Assembly (NCBI GenBank): GCA_000431975.1
Contig: HF988470.1
Span: 5,857-22,212 of the forward strand
Source of the DNA: Prevotella sp. CAG:924
GTDB taxonomy: Bacteria; Bacteroidota; Bacteroidia; Bacteroidales; Bacteroidaceae
Length of the DNA stretch: 16,356 bases
Direction of reading: 5' to 3'
Made by a program: the position numbers and the translations under genes. A model generated the notes under the pieces. The model had not been told where the DNA came from, did not search any database, and saw only the letters and a program-made list of their open reading frames with translations. Below are positions 6,169-12,984 of the stretch, piece after piece (within the stretch, counting starts at the first letter, position 1; each line of letters starts with the position of its first letter).

Positions 6169-6708
6169 ATGAGAAAATTAATGATCTCGGCTCTTTTAAC
6201 TATGGGTCTGATGAGTGTTGCCACAACGATGAATGCAAATGACGAGGTGACTCACCGCCTGCCACGCATGCACATGATGATGCAACAGCGCTGTGACAGC
6301 ACATGCAAGCAGGCTACGCCGGAAGAGGTGACAGCACGTATGACCAATGCTCTGGGACTGTCTAAGGAACAGGCAAAGAAAGTGTTGGAGCTGAATACTA
6401 AATACAAGGACATTATCGGTCGTCCGATGGTCATGCGCGGCCCGGGACGTCGTTTCCGTGGAGAAAGGAAAATGCAGCAGGGATGTTGTAAGGCACAGAA
6501 AGACTCGGTTAAGTGTCGTGTCCAGCGCCCTCAGCTGACAGACTCGCAGAAAGCGACGATGAAAGAGAAGATGGTGCAGCGGCGCACTGCTATCGAAGCT
6601 TATCGTAAGGAGCTGAAGTCGATCCTGACTGAGGAGCAGCTGCAGAAGATGGAGCAGGCAAAACAGAAGGCTAAGGAGATGCGTCGCACCGTGAAGCCTA
6701 TGAACTAA
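6169..6708 (+). CDS. Met/Cys-rich secreted Spy-like protein
   Basis: The ATG at 6169 was chosen because GAAAGGA lies 8 nt upstream and a signal peptide follows directly; the frame extends to 6097 but gains only basic residues. The 179-residue product has a signal peptide (RKLMISALLTMGLMSVATT), with probable cleavage after MNA (residue 23). The mature protein is helical and basic, with two LTxxQ-like repeats: LGLSKEQAKKVLELNTKY (62-79) and LTEEQLQKMEQAKQKAKEM (153-171). This resembles Spy/CpxP chaperones and the DUF4890 family of Bacteroidales. It carries clustered metal-ligand-type residues: MHMMMQQRCDSTC (34-46) and CCKAQKDSVKC (106-116), five cysteines in all. A metal-binding or metal-sensing role is inference. 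It is a single-gene unit between two terminators; no clear promoter was found in the 198 nt before it. Confidence 0.8.
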   Translation: MRKLMISALLTMGLMSVATTMNANDEVTHRLPRMHMMMQQRCDSTCKQATPEEVTARMTNALGLSKEQAKKVLELNTKYKDIIGRPMVMRGPGRRFRGERKMQQGCCKAQKDSVKCRVQRPQLTDSQKATMKEKMVQRRTAIEAYRKELKSILTEEQLQKMEQAKQKAKEMRRTVKPMN

Positions 6709-6752
6709 TCGGGGAAAGGAAACAGATTATTTATTTCCTGGATAAAGATATG

Positions 6753-6791
6753 AGCAGGAGTCGGCTGAAAGGGCTGGCTCCTGCTTTTTTT
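6753..6791 (+). terminator. Rho-independent terminator after the Spy-like gene
   Basis: AGCAGGAGTC (6753-6762) pairs with GGCTCCTGCT (6776-6785), with one G-U pair. Three inner pairs (6763-6765 with 6773-6775) extend the stem around a short loop. A run of seven T follows (6785-6791). This is a classic intrinsic terminator, 45 nt after the stop codon. Confidence 0.92.
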
Positions 6792-7119
6792 GTCTCTTCC
6801 GGCAGCCCCTTTTAGGCCCCGAGTGGTCTGCCGGTTGGCGGGGCAATTCAATCTGAATTGCGTTAGTTATTATTAGTCTGATGTCTTCGGACGTCTTGTC
6901 GGCCGACCGGCGATCTTTTGTTTCGATGTGGTCCACTATGTTTTCTGTAAAGGAGACGGATGGATAACCCGTCGATAGAATGAAATAGCTCAACCTCTAA
7001 TGTTATTTGGGTTTAAGACGATATGATGCCGACAGAGTCTTTCTTCCGTATTTTCCATAAAAGTAGAGGGCTAAACGTTAAAAAGGAGAGAAAGGCAAGG
7101 TAATTTTCACATTATTTGC
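6792..7119. other. Gene-free stretch with several inverted repeats
   Basis: No convincing coding frame was found. The left half is structured: CCGGCAG (6799-6805) and CTGCCGG (6828-6834); GCAATTCA (6843-6850) and TGAATTGC (6854-6861) with a 3-nt loop; and a 10-bp palindrome GTCGGCCGAC (6898-6907). The right half is unstructured and leads into the promoter of the next operon. It could hold a small RNA, protein-binding sites or a degraded repeat; nothing decides between these. Confidence 0.4.
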
Positions 7120-7127
7120 TAACTTTG
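7120..7127 (+). promoter_or_regulatory. Promoter -7 box for the DUF4468-porin operon
   Basis: TAACTTTG matches TAnnTTTG exactly and lies 24 nt before the ATG at 7152. No TTTG or TTG is found 19-22 nt upstream (the sequence there is CAAG), so the -33 element is weak or an activator may be needed. Confidence 0.6.
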
Positions 7128-7151
7128 CTCAGATTATAGTCTTCTTAGAGT

Positions 7152-7817
7152 ATGAGAAAAATATTTTTGGCTTTATTGTTGGCAATGCCCCTCATGGCAG
7201 AAGCGCAAAGTGAGTGGGAGATACCCGCCAATGATCAAAGTAAGACAGCTGTCAAACAAGAGGCAAAAAAGAAAACGAAGCATGTAGAGGCAGCCGACTC
7301 TGCTGATCTGCCTTATCTGAGGGGTGCTGTGCCAGAGATTGACGGTAAGGTGGTGTTCACTCTTGACCGCGATGTGCCCGGTATGAGTGCCGACAGCATA
7401 TACAATCGTGTCTATGCCTATATGGAAATGCTCATCCGGCAGCCAAACCAGCACGACATCAGCCGTATAGCCTTGGTGAACAAGTCGCGTCATATCATCG
7501 CTGCCCGTATGAAAGAAGATCTTGTGTTTTCTTCCAGTTTCCTCTCTTTGGATCGGACGGTATTCAACTATATGCTCATTGCCACATGTACGGACCAGCA
7601 TCTTCATTTGACGATGGATCGTCTGAGCTATGAGTATGAGATGGACCGCAGCACGGGGTTCAGCGAGACGGCTGAGGAGCTCATCACAGATAAGAAGGCC
7701 GTCAACAAGAAAGGAACCAAACTCGTGCGTGGTGTGGCCAAGTTTCGCCGCAAGACAATTGACCGGAAGGACGATGTCTTTGAGGGAATTTGTAAAGCAT
7801 TGAATATAAAATATTGA
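7152..7817 (+). CDS. Secreted DUF4468 domain protein
   Basis: The 221-residue protein has a signal peptide (MRKIFLALLLAMPLMAEA), then a charged linker (about 20-50). The C-terminal two-thirds match my recollection of DUF4468, a Bacteroidetes domain with a predicted TBP-like fold. Landmarks are VPEIDGKVVFTLDRDVPGMS (60-79), DSIYNRVYAYMEML (81-94) and a strand-rich region with LHLTMDRLSYEYEM (about 151-164). The tail is basic. It lacks a lipobox, so it is probably periplasmic or loosely attached to the outer membrane. It is the first gene of an operon with a small membrane protein and a porin, which suggests envelope biogenesis or quality control. The biochemical role of DUF4468 is unknown to me. 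Confidence 0.82.
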   Translation: MRKIFLALLLAMPLMAEAQSEWEIPANDQSKTAVKQEAKKKTKHVEAADSADLPYLRGAVPEIDGKVVFTLDRDVPGMSADSIYNRVYAYMEMLIRQPNQHDISRIALVNKSRHIIAARMKEDLVFSSSFLSLDRTVFNYMLIATCTDQHLHLTMDRLSYEYEMDRSTGFSETAEELITDKKAVNKKGTKLVRGVAKFRRKTIDRKDDVFEGICKALNIKY

Positions 7818-7841
7818 TTATAAAGCAATAATACCACTTAT

Positions 7842-8066
7842 ATGGAAGGAAAAGAACGTGCCTCACGCCATTCTTATCGTGGGGAGAGTGTCTTGCCCAA
7901 AGCAAGATTTATAAAGGTGCGGAACGTACTTAATCTGATCTTTATGATCGGAGCAATCATCGGCATCATGATTTATTTCTTAAGCAACGAGACGATAGGA
8001 ATCATCGTTATTCTTGCTGCTATGGTTTTTAAGCTGATAGAATGCGCACTGAGATTTATTCATTGA
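7842..8066 (+). CDS. Small two-pass inner-membrane protein
   Basis: The product has 74 residues. A basic N-terminal tail (1-27, SRHSYRGESVLPKARFIKVR) precedes two hydrophobic helices: about 28-46 (NVLNLIFMIGAIIGIMIYF) and about 52-70 (IGIIVILAAMVFKLIECAL). By the positive-inside rule both ends face the cytoplasm. No family was recognised. It lies 24 nt after the DUF4468 gene, and its end overlaps the longest possible frame of the porin gene, so it is cotranscribed with both. The sequence is coherent and not a shadow of another frame, which supports it as a real gene. Its function is unknown. Confidence 0.8.
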   Translation: MEGKERASRHSYRGESVLPKARFIKVRNVLNLIFMIGAIIGIMIYFLSNETIGIIVILAAMVFKLIECALRFIH

Positions 8067-8101
8067 GAACATGTAGTAGAAGGGAGCGCGACGGCCAGTG
8101 G

Positions 8102-10465
8102 ATGGGAATGACGAAAGGCGGCGAGAGATCCAGGATGTACGGTCGGGGGCTGACATTGCTGTTGTTGCTCTTTGCTTTCCTGCCGGCCGCTGCCCAGCTG
8201 GACATGAATCGGGTTGACCAGAATGGCTTCAACCAGATTGATCAGAACGGTAACCTGTCGACACGCAACAGCCGTAAGTCGGCTGACTCTCTCGGTACGG
8301 ATAAAGAGGTGCCCCACGGTATCTATGAATGGACCGTAGACGCATTTGGAGACCGCACACCGGCAAAGCTAGACACTGTGCCACACATGTTTATGAATTC
8401 GATCTTCACCTCAGGTTTGCGAAGTGAATACAATACGACGGGTAATAACGGTACACCGCGCATCAACCGTATTTATGCCGACCGGCCGACCCGTCAGGAT
8501 TTCTTCTTTATAGAGCCTTACGACTTTTTTGTGAAGGATCCGACACAGTTTCATTTTACCAATACGCTGTCGCCATTTACCAATCTGAGTTATAACAGTT
8601 GCGGTAACCGTGTGAACGGTGAGGACCATTTTATAGCCAAGTTTGGTGTGAATGCCGGAAAGCGGTTGGGTGTGGGATTCAATGTCGACTATCTCTATGC
8701 CCGTGGCTACTATACCAGTCAGAGCACTTCTCATTTTAACTATACGATGTACGGCTCTTATCTCGGTGACCACTATCAAGCCCATATCCTCTTCTCGACC
8801 AATCACCAGAAGGTGGCAGAGAACGGAGGTATCACCGATGATAACTACATCACCCATCCGGAAATCTTCTCGGAGAGCTATGCGCTGGAAGAGATCCCGG
8901 TGATGATGTCGAAAAACTGGAACCGTAATGACAACCAGCATATATTTCTCACGCACCGCTACAATGTCGGTTTTCACCGGAAGGTGAAGATGACAGAGGA
9001 GGAGATCAAAGCCCGTAAGTTTGCCATGGAAGCAAAGAAAGATGCGGCCAAACGGGCAGAGAAGGAGAACGGTGATGACGATACGACAAACGGACGGCGT
9101 ACGAACCGCAATACAACGAGTGCCGAGCCGGGGTTTGCCGGGCGACCGGACAATGCGAAGATCGCTACAGGTAAGCGCGAGGAGACCGCCGACTCGACGA
9201 GCCAACGCATTACTGTAGCAGGTAAGGCGGCGGCAGACAGTCTGCTTGCAGCCGGCGAGAAGGCCAAAGAGGACACGATGTGGATGAAGGATGAATATGT
9301 GCCAGTGACCAGTTTCATCCATACGATGACGCTCGACAACTACCGACGTATCTATCAGGCCTATGAGACGCCGGAGAATTATTATGCAGACACCTTTGAC
9401 GTGGAAGAGCGTTTAGCCAACGATTCTATCTATGACAAGACACAGTTCCTGGATCTGAAGAATACGCTGGCTATCTCTATGCTGGAAGGGTTTAACAAAT
9501 GGGCCAAGGCCGGCCTGAAGGTGTTTGCCCAGCATGAGCTTCGTCATTATTCTGTCCCTAATACTACGGGGCGCTATTCGTGGAATAAGAACACCATCGA
9601 TGTGGGCGGACAGATCAGCAAAACGCAAGGCAAGCTGCTCCACTATGCCGTGACAGGATCTGTGGGTGTTGTCGGAGACGATGCCGGGCGGATCCGCATT
9701 GACGCTACGACCGACCTTAATTTCCCCCTGTTCGGTGACACTGTCACATTGAAAGCCGACGGCTTCTATCATCATGACGCTCCTTCGGCTCTGTGGAGTA
9801 CTTACCGCAGCCGCCATTTCTGGTGGGACAATGATCTCAGCATGACTGATCATCTGCGAGCCCAGGGGTCGCTTTCCTATCAGAAGACGCGTACCACCTT
9901 GCGTTTCGCATTTGATGAGCTTCGCAACTATGCCTATCTGGCCACTACCTATGATGTCACGGAGGCCGGACGCGTGAACAATGCTGCCTATGTGGTACAG
10001 AGCGGATCGCCCATCACTGTACTGACTGCGCAGCTGGCACAGGATCTGACTTTCGGACCGCTCAACTGGGAGAGCGTGGTGACATGGCAGAAGTCGACCG
10101 ACAATGACGCACTTCCGTTGCCGGCACTCAATATCTATACCAATCTCTATTTGAGATTTAAAATAGCGAAGGTGCTTAAGTGTGATTTCGGTGCCGATGC
10201 ACGTTACTATACAAAGTATGACGCACCTGCTTATGTGCCTGGACTGGGTGCCTATGCCGTGCAGGGCAATGCTACAAAAGAGCAGACGGGAGGCTATCCA
10301 CTTGTCAATGTGTATGCCAATTTCCATCTGAAGCATACCCGCTTCTTTGTGATGATGAGCCACATCAATGCAGGCTCAGGGAGTAAGGAGTATTTCTTCA
10401 CACCTCACTATGCCCTGAACGGACGTGTGTTCCGTTTCGGACTAAGTTGGAATTTCTGGAACTAA
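8102..10465 (+). CDS. Putative outer-membrane porin (Porin_10-like)
   Basis: The start is uncertain. ATGs at 8102, 8108 and 8135 all leave a good signal peptide (LTLLLLLFAFLPAAAQ); the farthest, at 8042, overlaps the previous gene and gives a 40-residue n-region. With 8102 the protein has 787 residues. After the signal, the mature part has alternating aromatic beta strands of an outer-membrane barrel, with many Tyr/Phe/Trp/Asn, such as HFIAKFGVNAGKRLGVGFN, and a C-terminal strand RVFRFGLSWNFWN ending in an aromatic-Asn pair. This fits the putative porin family common in Prevotella and Bacteroides, whose members are usually about 600-650 residues. The extra length comes largely from a charged insert at about 295-405, rich in Lys/Glu/Asp/Thr. 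The porin would form a channel in the outer membrane; its substrate is unknown. Confidence 0.85.
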   Translation: MGMTKGGERSRMYGRGLTLLLLLFAFLPAAAQLDMNRVDQNGFNQIDQNGNLSTRNSRKSADSLGTDKEVPHGIYEWTVDAFGDRTPAKLDTVPHMFMNSIFTSGLRSEYNTTGNNGTPRINRIYADRPTRQDFFFIEPYDFFVKDPTQFHFTNTLSPFTNLSYNSCGNRVNGEDHFIAKFGVNAGKRLGVGFNVDYLYARGYYTSQSTSHFNYTMYGSYLGDHYQAHILFSTNHQKVAENGGITDDNYITHPEIFSESYALEEIPVMMSKNWNRNDNQHIFLTHRYNVGFHRKVKMTEEEIKARKFAMEAKKDAAKRAEKENGDDDTTNGRRTNRNTTSAEPGFAGRPDNAKIATGKREETADSTSQRITVAGKAAADSLLAAGEKAKEDTMWMKDEYVPVTSFIHTMTLDNYRRIYQAYETPENYYADTFDVEERLANDSIYDKTQFLDLKNTLAISMLEGFNKWAKAGLKVFAQHELRHYSVPNTTGRYSWNKNTIDVGGQISKTQGKLLHYAVTGSVGVVGDDAGRIRIDATTDLNFPLFGDTVTLKADGFYHHDAPSALWSTYRSRHFWWDNDLSMTDHLRAQGSLSYQKTRTTLRFAFDELRNYAYLATTYDVTEAGRVNNAAYVVQSGSPITVLTAQLAQDLTFGPLNWESVVTWQKSTDNDALPLPALNIYTNLYLRFKIAKVLKCDFGADARYYTKYDAPAYVPGLGAYAVQGNATKEQTGGYPLVNVYANFHLKHTRFFVMMSHINAGSGSKEYFFTPHYALNGRVFRFGLSWNFWN

Positions 10466-10598
10466 GGGAACGGGAATCCTTCGTTGGAAAAGGCTTCTAA
10501 GGGGCAAGGAACCGTTGTCTTGAAAATAGGAATGTGCCAAAACTTATCTTCTGAAAGGATGAGCTGATAATTTGAAATCTAAACATCCTAAGAGATTA

Positions 10599-10649
10599 AA
10601 GAAAGGGTCGTATCGAGCTCTGTATTGAGTAATGATACGACCCTTTCTT
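10599..10649 (+). terminator. Terminator after the porin operon
   Basis: A perfect 16-bp stem (10599-10614 with 10634-10649, core AAGAAAGGGTCGTATC) has a 19-nt loop and is followed by GTATTATAG. It lies 133 nt after the porin stop codon, so the mRNA has a long 3' tail. The T-run is weak outside the stem, but the stem's own end is T-rich. Confidence 0.75.
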
Positions 10650-10942
10650 GTATTATAGTTACAATCTGCAACTTATAGGAGTAGTCATCTTGATCTTGAC
10701 ACACACACTCTCTCTTTATAGGTATGGCTTTCCGGTCCGTACTCTTGGAAATGGTACCTTATTGGCCGGCGGAGGGAAATAAGTCGGTTTGACACACATT
10801 TGTTGTATAAAAAGTGAAATTAAGGAAAGCGCGAAAGCGAAGAGGATCATGTATAAATTCTCTGCTTTGTAATCTATACATAGCAAAATTTGGGGAAATA
10901 GAAACAAATCGTTTAAATAATCGAAAATTGAAGCGAGTGAAC
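10650..10942. other. Intergenic stretch with no recognised gene
   Basis: Nothing convincing is encoded here. There is a short AC/TC dinucleotide stretch (about 10699-10716). A 22-codon plus-strand frame (10724-10792) and two 89-codon minus-strand frames lack family features and ribosome binding sites. The end of the stretch is AT-rich and leads into the promoter of the NifU-like operon. No tRNA or small-RNA signature was seen. Confidence 0.4.
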
Positions 10943-10974
10943 GTTGCATCTCTCGCTTTCTTTTTGTACTTTTG
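10943..10974 (+). promoter_or_regulatory. Promoter of the NifU-like/GGGtGRT operon
   Basis: GTTG (10943-10946), a 20-nt spacer, then TACTTTTG (10967-10974) fit the Bacteroidetes -33/-7 consensus. The start site should be near 10980, giving a leader of about 75 nt before the ATG at 11056. Confidence 0.8.
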
Positions 10975-10994
10975 CAAGTAGACAATATTGTGTG

Positions 10995-11016
10995 GGACAG
11001 GTTTTGAAGTCTGTCC
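10995..11016 (+). promoter_or_regulatory. Hairpin in the leader of the NifU-like operon
   Basis: GGACAG (10995-11000) pairs with CTGTCC (11011-11016) around a 10-nt loop. An AT-rich, T-tracted stretch (11031-11045) begins 14 nt later, before the start codon. It may stabilise the leader or be part of a control element. It does not match a riboswitch that I recognise. Confidence 0.35.
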
Positions 11017-11055
11017 GTAAATATGCACAGTTTTTTATAATTTTACTATAACACT

Positions 11056-11757
11056 ATGATTTATTCTAAGGAAGTCGACAACATGTGCGTTGTCGCAAAA
11101 GGTCCCAACCACGGACCGGCTCCCATCCCTGAAGAGGGAAAATGGATCCAGGCTAAGGAGATCAAGGATATCTCCGGTTATACACACGGTGTGGGTTGGT
11201 GCGCTCCTCAGCAGGGTGCCTGCAAGCTCTCACTCAATATCAAGGAAGGCGTGATCCAGGAGTGTCTCGTAGAGACCATCGGTTGCACCGGTATGACTCA
11301 CTCTGCCGCTATGGCCAGCGAGATTCTTCCCGGCAAGACGATCCTCGAGGCTCTGAACACCGACCTCGTTTGCGACGCTATCAACACAGCCATGCGCGAG
11401 CTCTTCCTTCAGATCGTTTACGGCCGCTCACAGAGCGCCTTCTCTGAGAACGGTCTGGTGATCGGCGCTGGTCTGGAAGACCTGGGCAAGGGTCTCCGCT
11501 CTCAGACCGGTACGCTCTATGGCACTGTAGCCAAGGGTACGCGTTACCTCGAGCTGACTGAGGGTTACATCACCAAGATGTTCCTCGACAAGGACAGCCA
11601 GGTTTGCGGTTATGAGTATGTTCACCTGGGCAAGATGATGGAAGCCATCAAGAATGGTATGGACGCTAACGAGGCTGTGAAGAAGTTCACAGGTCGCTAT
11701 GGCCGTACCACCGCTGAGCAGGGTATTGTTAAATCTATTGATCCACGTAAAGAATAA
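11056..11757 (+). CDS. NifU/IscU-like iron-sulfur scaffold family protein
   Basis: The 233-residue protein resembles the N-terminal scaffold domain of NifU/IscU, on which Fe-S clusters are built. Residues 41-110 align by eye with the IscU core: GVGWCAPQQGACKLSLNI, then VETIGCTGMTHSAAMASEIL (like YGCGSAIASS), then a Cys before a helix (LVCDAINTAM). Cysteines are at 11, 49, 56, 70, 77, 106 and 184. The scaffold Cys in the AP-x-C-G position is Gln here, with Cys49 and Cys56 flanking it, so cluster binding, if any, uses a shifted pattern. The C-terminal half (about 125-233) is outside the IscU domain. The ATG at 11056 was preferred to 11083 because MIYSKEV looks like the family start; no SD precedes it. 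It is the first gene of a two-gene operon with the GGGtGRT gene. Codon use is strongly biased, suggesting high expression. Confidence 0.8.
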   Translation: MIYSKEVDNMCVVAKGPNHGPAPIPEEGKWIQAKEIKDISGYTHGVGWCAPQQGACKLSLNIKEGVIQECLVETIGCTGMTHSAAMASEILPGKTILEALNTDLVCDAINTAMRELFLQIVYGRSQSAFSENGLVIGAGLEDLGKGLRSQTGTLYGTVAKGTRYLELTEGYITKMFLDKDSQVCGYEYVHLGKMMEAIKNGMDANEAVKKFTGRYGRTTAEQGIVKSIDPRKE

Positions 11758-11771
11758 TAAGGAGATACACT

Positions 11772-12785
11772 ATGATTAGAACTGTAAGTTATGAAAGCCA
11801 GGAGCGCCGCGAGAAGCAGGTGCTGGCTGCTCTCAATGCCAATGGCATCAAGAGCGTAGAGGAGGCTAATCAGATCTGCGAGGACGCAGGTGTTGATCCT
11901 TATCAGATGTGTGAGGACACACAGCGTATCTGCTTTGAGAATGCAAAGTGGGCTTACGTATGTGGTGCTGCCATCGCTATCAAGAAGGGTGTGAAGACAG
12001 CTGCTGACGCTGCCGAGGCTATCGGTATCGGTCTGCAGAGCTTCTGCATTCCCGGTTCTGTTGCTGACGATCGTAAGGTAGGTCTGGGTCATGGTAACCT
12101 GGCTGCCCGTCTGCTCCGCGAGGAGACTGAGTGCTTCGCCTTCCTGGCCGGCCACGAGTCGTTCGCTGCTGCTGAGGGTGCTATCAAGATCGCTGAGATG
12201 GCCAACAAGGTGCGTAAAAAGCCTTTGCGCGTGATCCTGAACGGTCTTGGCAAGGATGCTGCTCAGATCATCAGCCGTGTAAACGGTTTCACCTATGTTC
12301 AGACCAAGTTCGACTATTTCACCAGTGAGTTGAAGGTGGTTCGTGAGATCCCCTACAGCGACGGTCCCCGTGCTAAGGTGAAGTGCTATGGTGCTGACGA
12401 TGTACGTGAGGGTGTAGCTATCCTGTGGAAGGAGAATGTAGACGTATCGATCACCGGTAACTCTACCAATCCTACCCGTTTCCAGCACCCCGTTGCCGGT
12501 ACATACAAGAAGGAGCGCGTTGCTGCAGGCAAGCCTTACTTCTCTGTAGCCAGCGGTGGTGGTACCGGTCGTACACTGCATCCTGACAACATGGCTGCAG
12601 GTCCCGCTTCTTACGGTATGACTGATACTATGGGTCGTATGCACTCAGACGCTCAGTTCGCAGGTTCTTCTTCTGTTCCTGCACACGTAGAGATGATGGG
12701 CTTCCTCGGTATGGGTAACAACCCCATGGTAGGTGCTACTGTAGCTATTGCCGTGGCTGTTGATCTCGCTCTCAACGGAAAATAA
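11772..12785 (+). CDS. GGGtGRT family protein, function unknown
   Basis: The 337-residue protein carries the motif that names the family, GGGTGRT at 262-268, followed by LHPDNMAAGPASYG and a C-terminal segment MGNNPMVGATVAIAVAVDLA. The middle part (about 104-185) has GLGHGNLAARLLREETECF and VILNGLGKDAAQIISRV, alpha/beta-like with glycine turns. Seven cysteines occur; four lie early (36, 47, 54, 64). There is no signal peptide and no clear membrane span, so it is probably cytoplasmic. The start is firm: AAGGAG lies 7 nt before the ATG, the best ribosome binding site in the window, and the gap to the NifU-like gene is 14 nt. The pairing with a NifU-like protein suggests a link to Fe-S cluster chemistry; this is inference and no enzyme activity is known to me. 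Strong codon bias suggests abundant protein. Confidence 0.9.
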   Translation: MIRTVSYESQERREKQVLAALNANGIKSVEEANQICEDAGVDPYQMCEDTQRICFENAKWAYVCGAAIAIKKGVKTAADAAEAIGIGLQSFCIPGSVADDRKVGLGHGNLAARLLREETECFAFLAGHESFAAAEGAIKIAEMANKVRKKPLRVILNGLGKDAAQIISRVNGFTYVQTKFDYFTSELKVVREIPYSDGPRAKVKCYGADDVREGVAILWKENVDVSITGNSTNPTRFQHPVAGTYKKERVAAGKPYFSVASGGGTGRTLHPDNMAAGPASYGMTDTMGRMHSDAQFAGSSSVPAHVEMMGFLGMGNNPMVGATVAIAVAVDLALNGK

Positions 12786-12837
12786 TTAATTGTGCCGGTA
12801 TTGCCGCTAAACCGGTAGCCGTCACTTGATAATCTCA

Positions 12838-12882
12838 GGCCCCTGCCTCACTCCTTAAGGGAGTAGGGCAGGGGCCTTTTTT
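12838..12882 (+). terminator. Strong terminator after the GGGtGRT gene
   Basis: GGCCCCTGCC (12838-12847) pairs with GGCAGGGGCC (12867-12876), and the inner ACTCC/GGAGT pairs extend the stem to a short loop. Six T follow (12877-12882). It closes the two-gene operon. Confidence 0.93.
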
Positions 12883-12912
12883 GTCGTTCGCCATAAGAAA
12901 ATCCGTGTGCTT

Positions 12913-12944
12913 TTTGTATAACTCGCTGAAATTGATTAAATTTG
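12913..12944 (+). promoter_or_regulatory. Promoter of pheT
   Basis: TTTG (12913-12916), a 20-nt spacer and TAAATTTG (12937-12944) match the Bacteroidetes consensus exactly. The start site should be near 12950, with an AU-rich leader of about 35 nt. Confidence 0.82.
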
Positions 12945-12984
12945 CAGTGATTTTTCGGACACTAAAAATAAAGCTTTATATATA

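Noticed and set aside
6727..6993. 88-codon minus-strand frame after the Spy-like gene
   Set aside because: It runs through the intrinsic terminator and inverted repeats, with no signal, domain or ribosome binding site.
8411..10363. Long minus-strand open frames opposite the porin gene (8411-9322 and 9413-10363)
   Set aside because: They are shadows of the porin codon pattern, with no protein family features.
10699..10716. AC/TC dinucleotide stretch as a possible phase-variable repeat
   Set aside because: Too few units, and not inside a gene or between promoter elements.
10724..10792. 22-codon plus-strand frame in the gap
   Set aside because: Too short, with no ribosome binding site or conserved pattern to support it.
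10716..11028. Two overlapping 89-codon minus-strand frames before the NifU-like gene
   Set aside because: They cover the promoter of the plus-strand operon and overlap each other in different frames; no family features.
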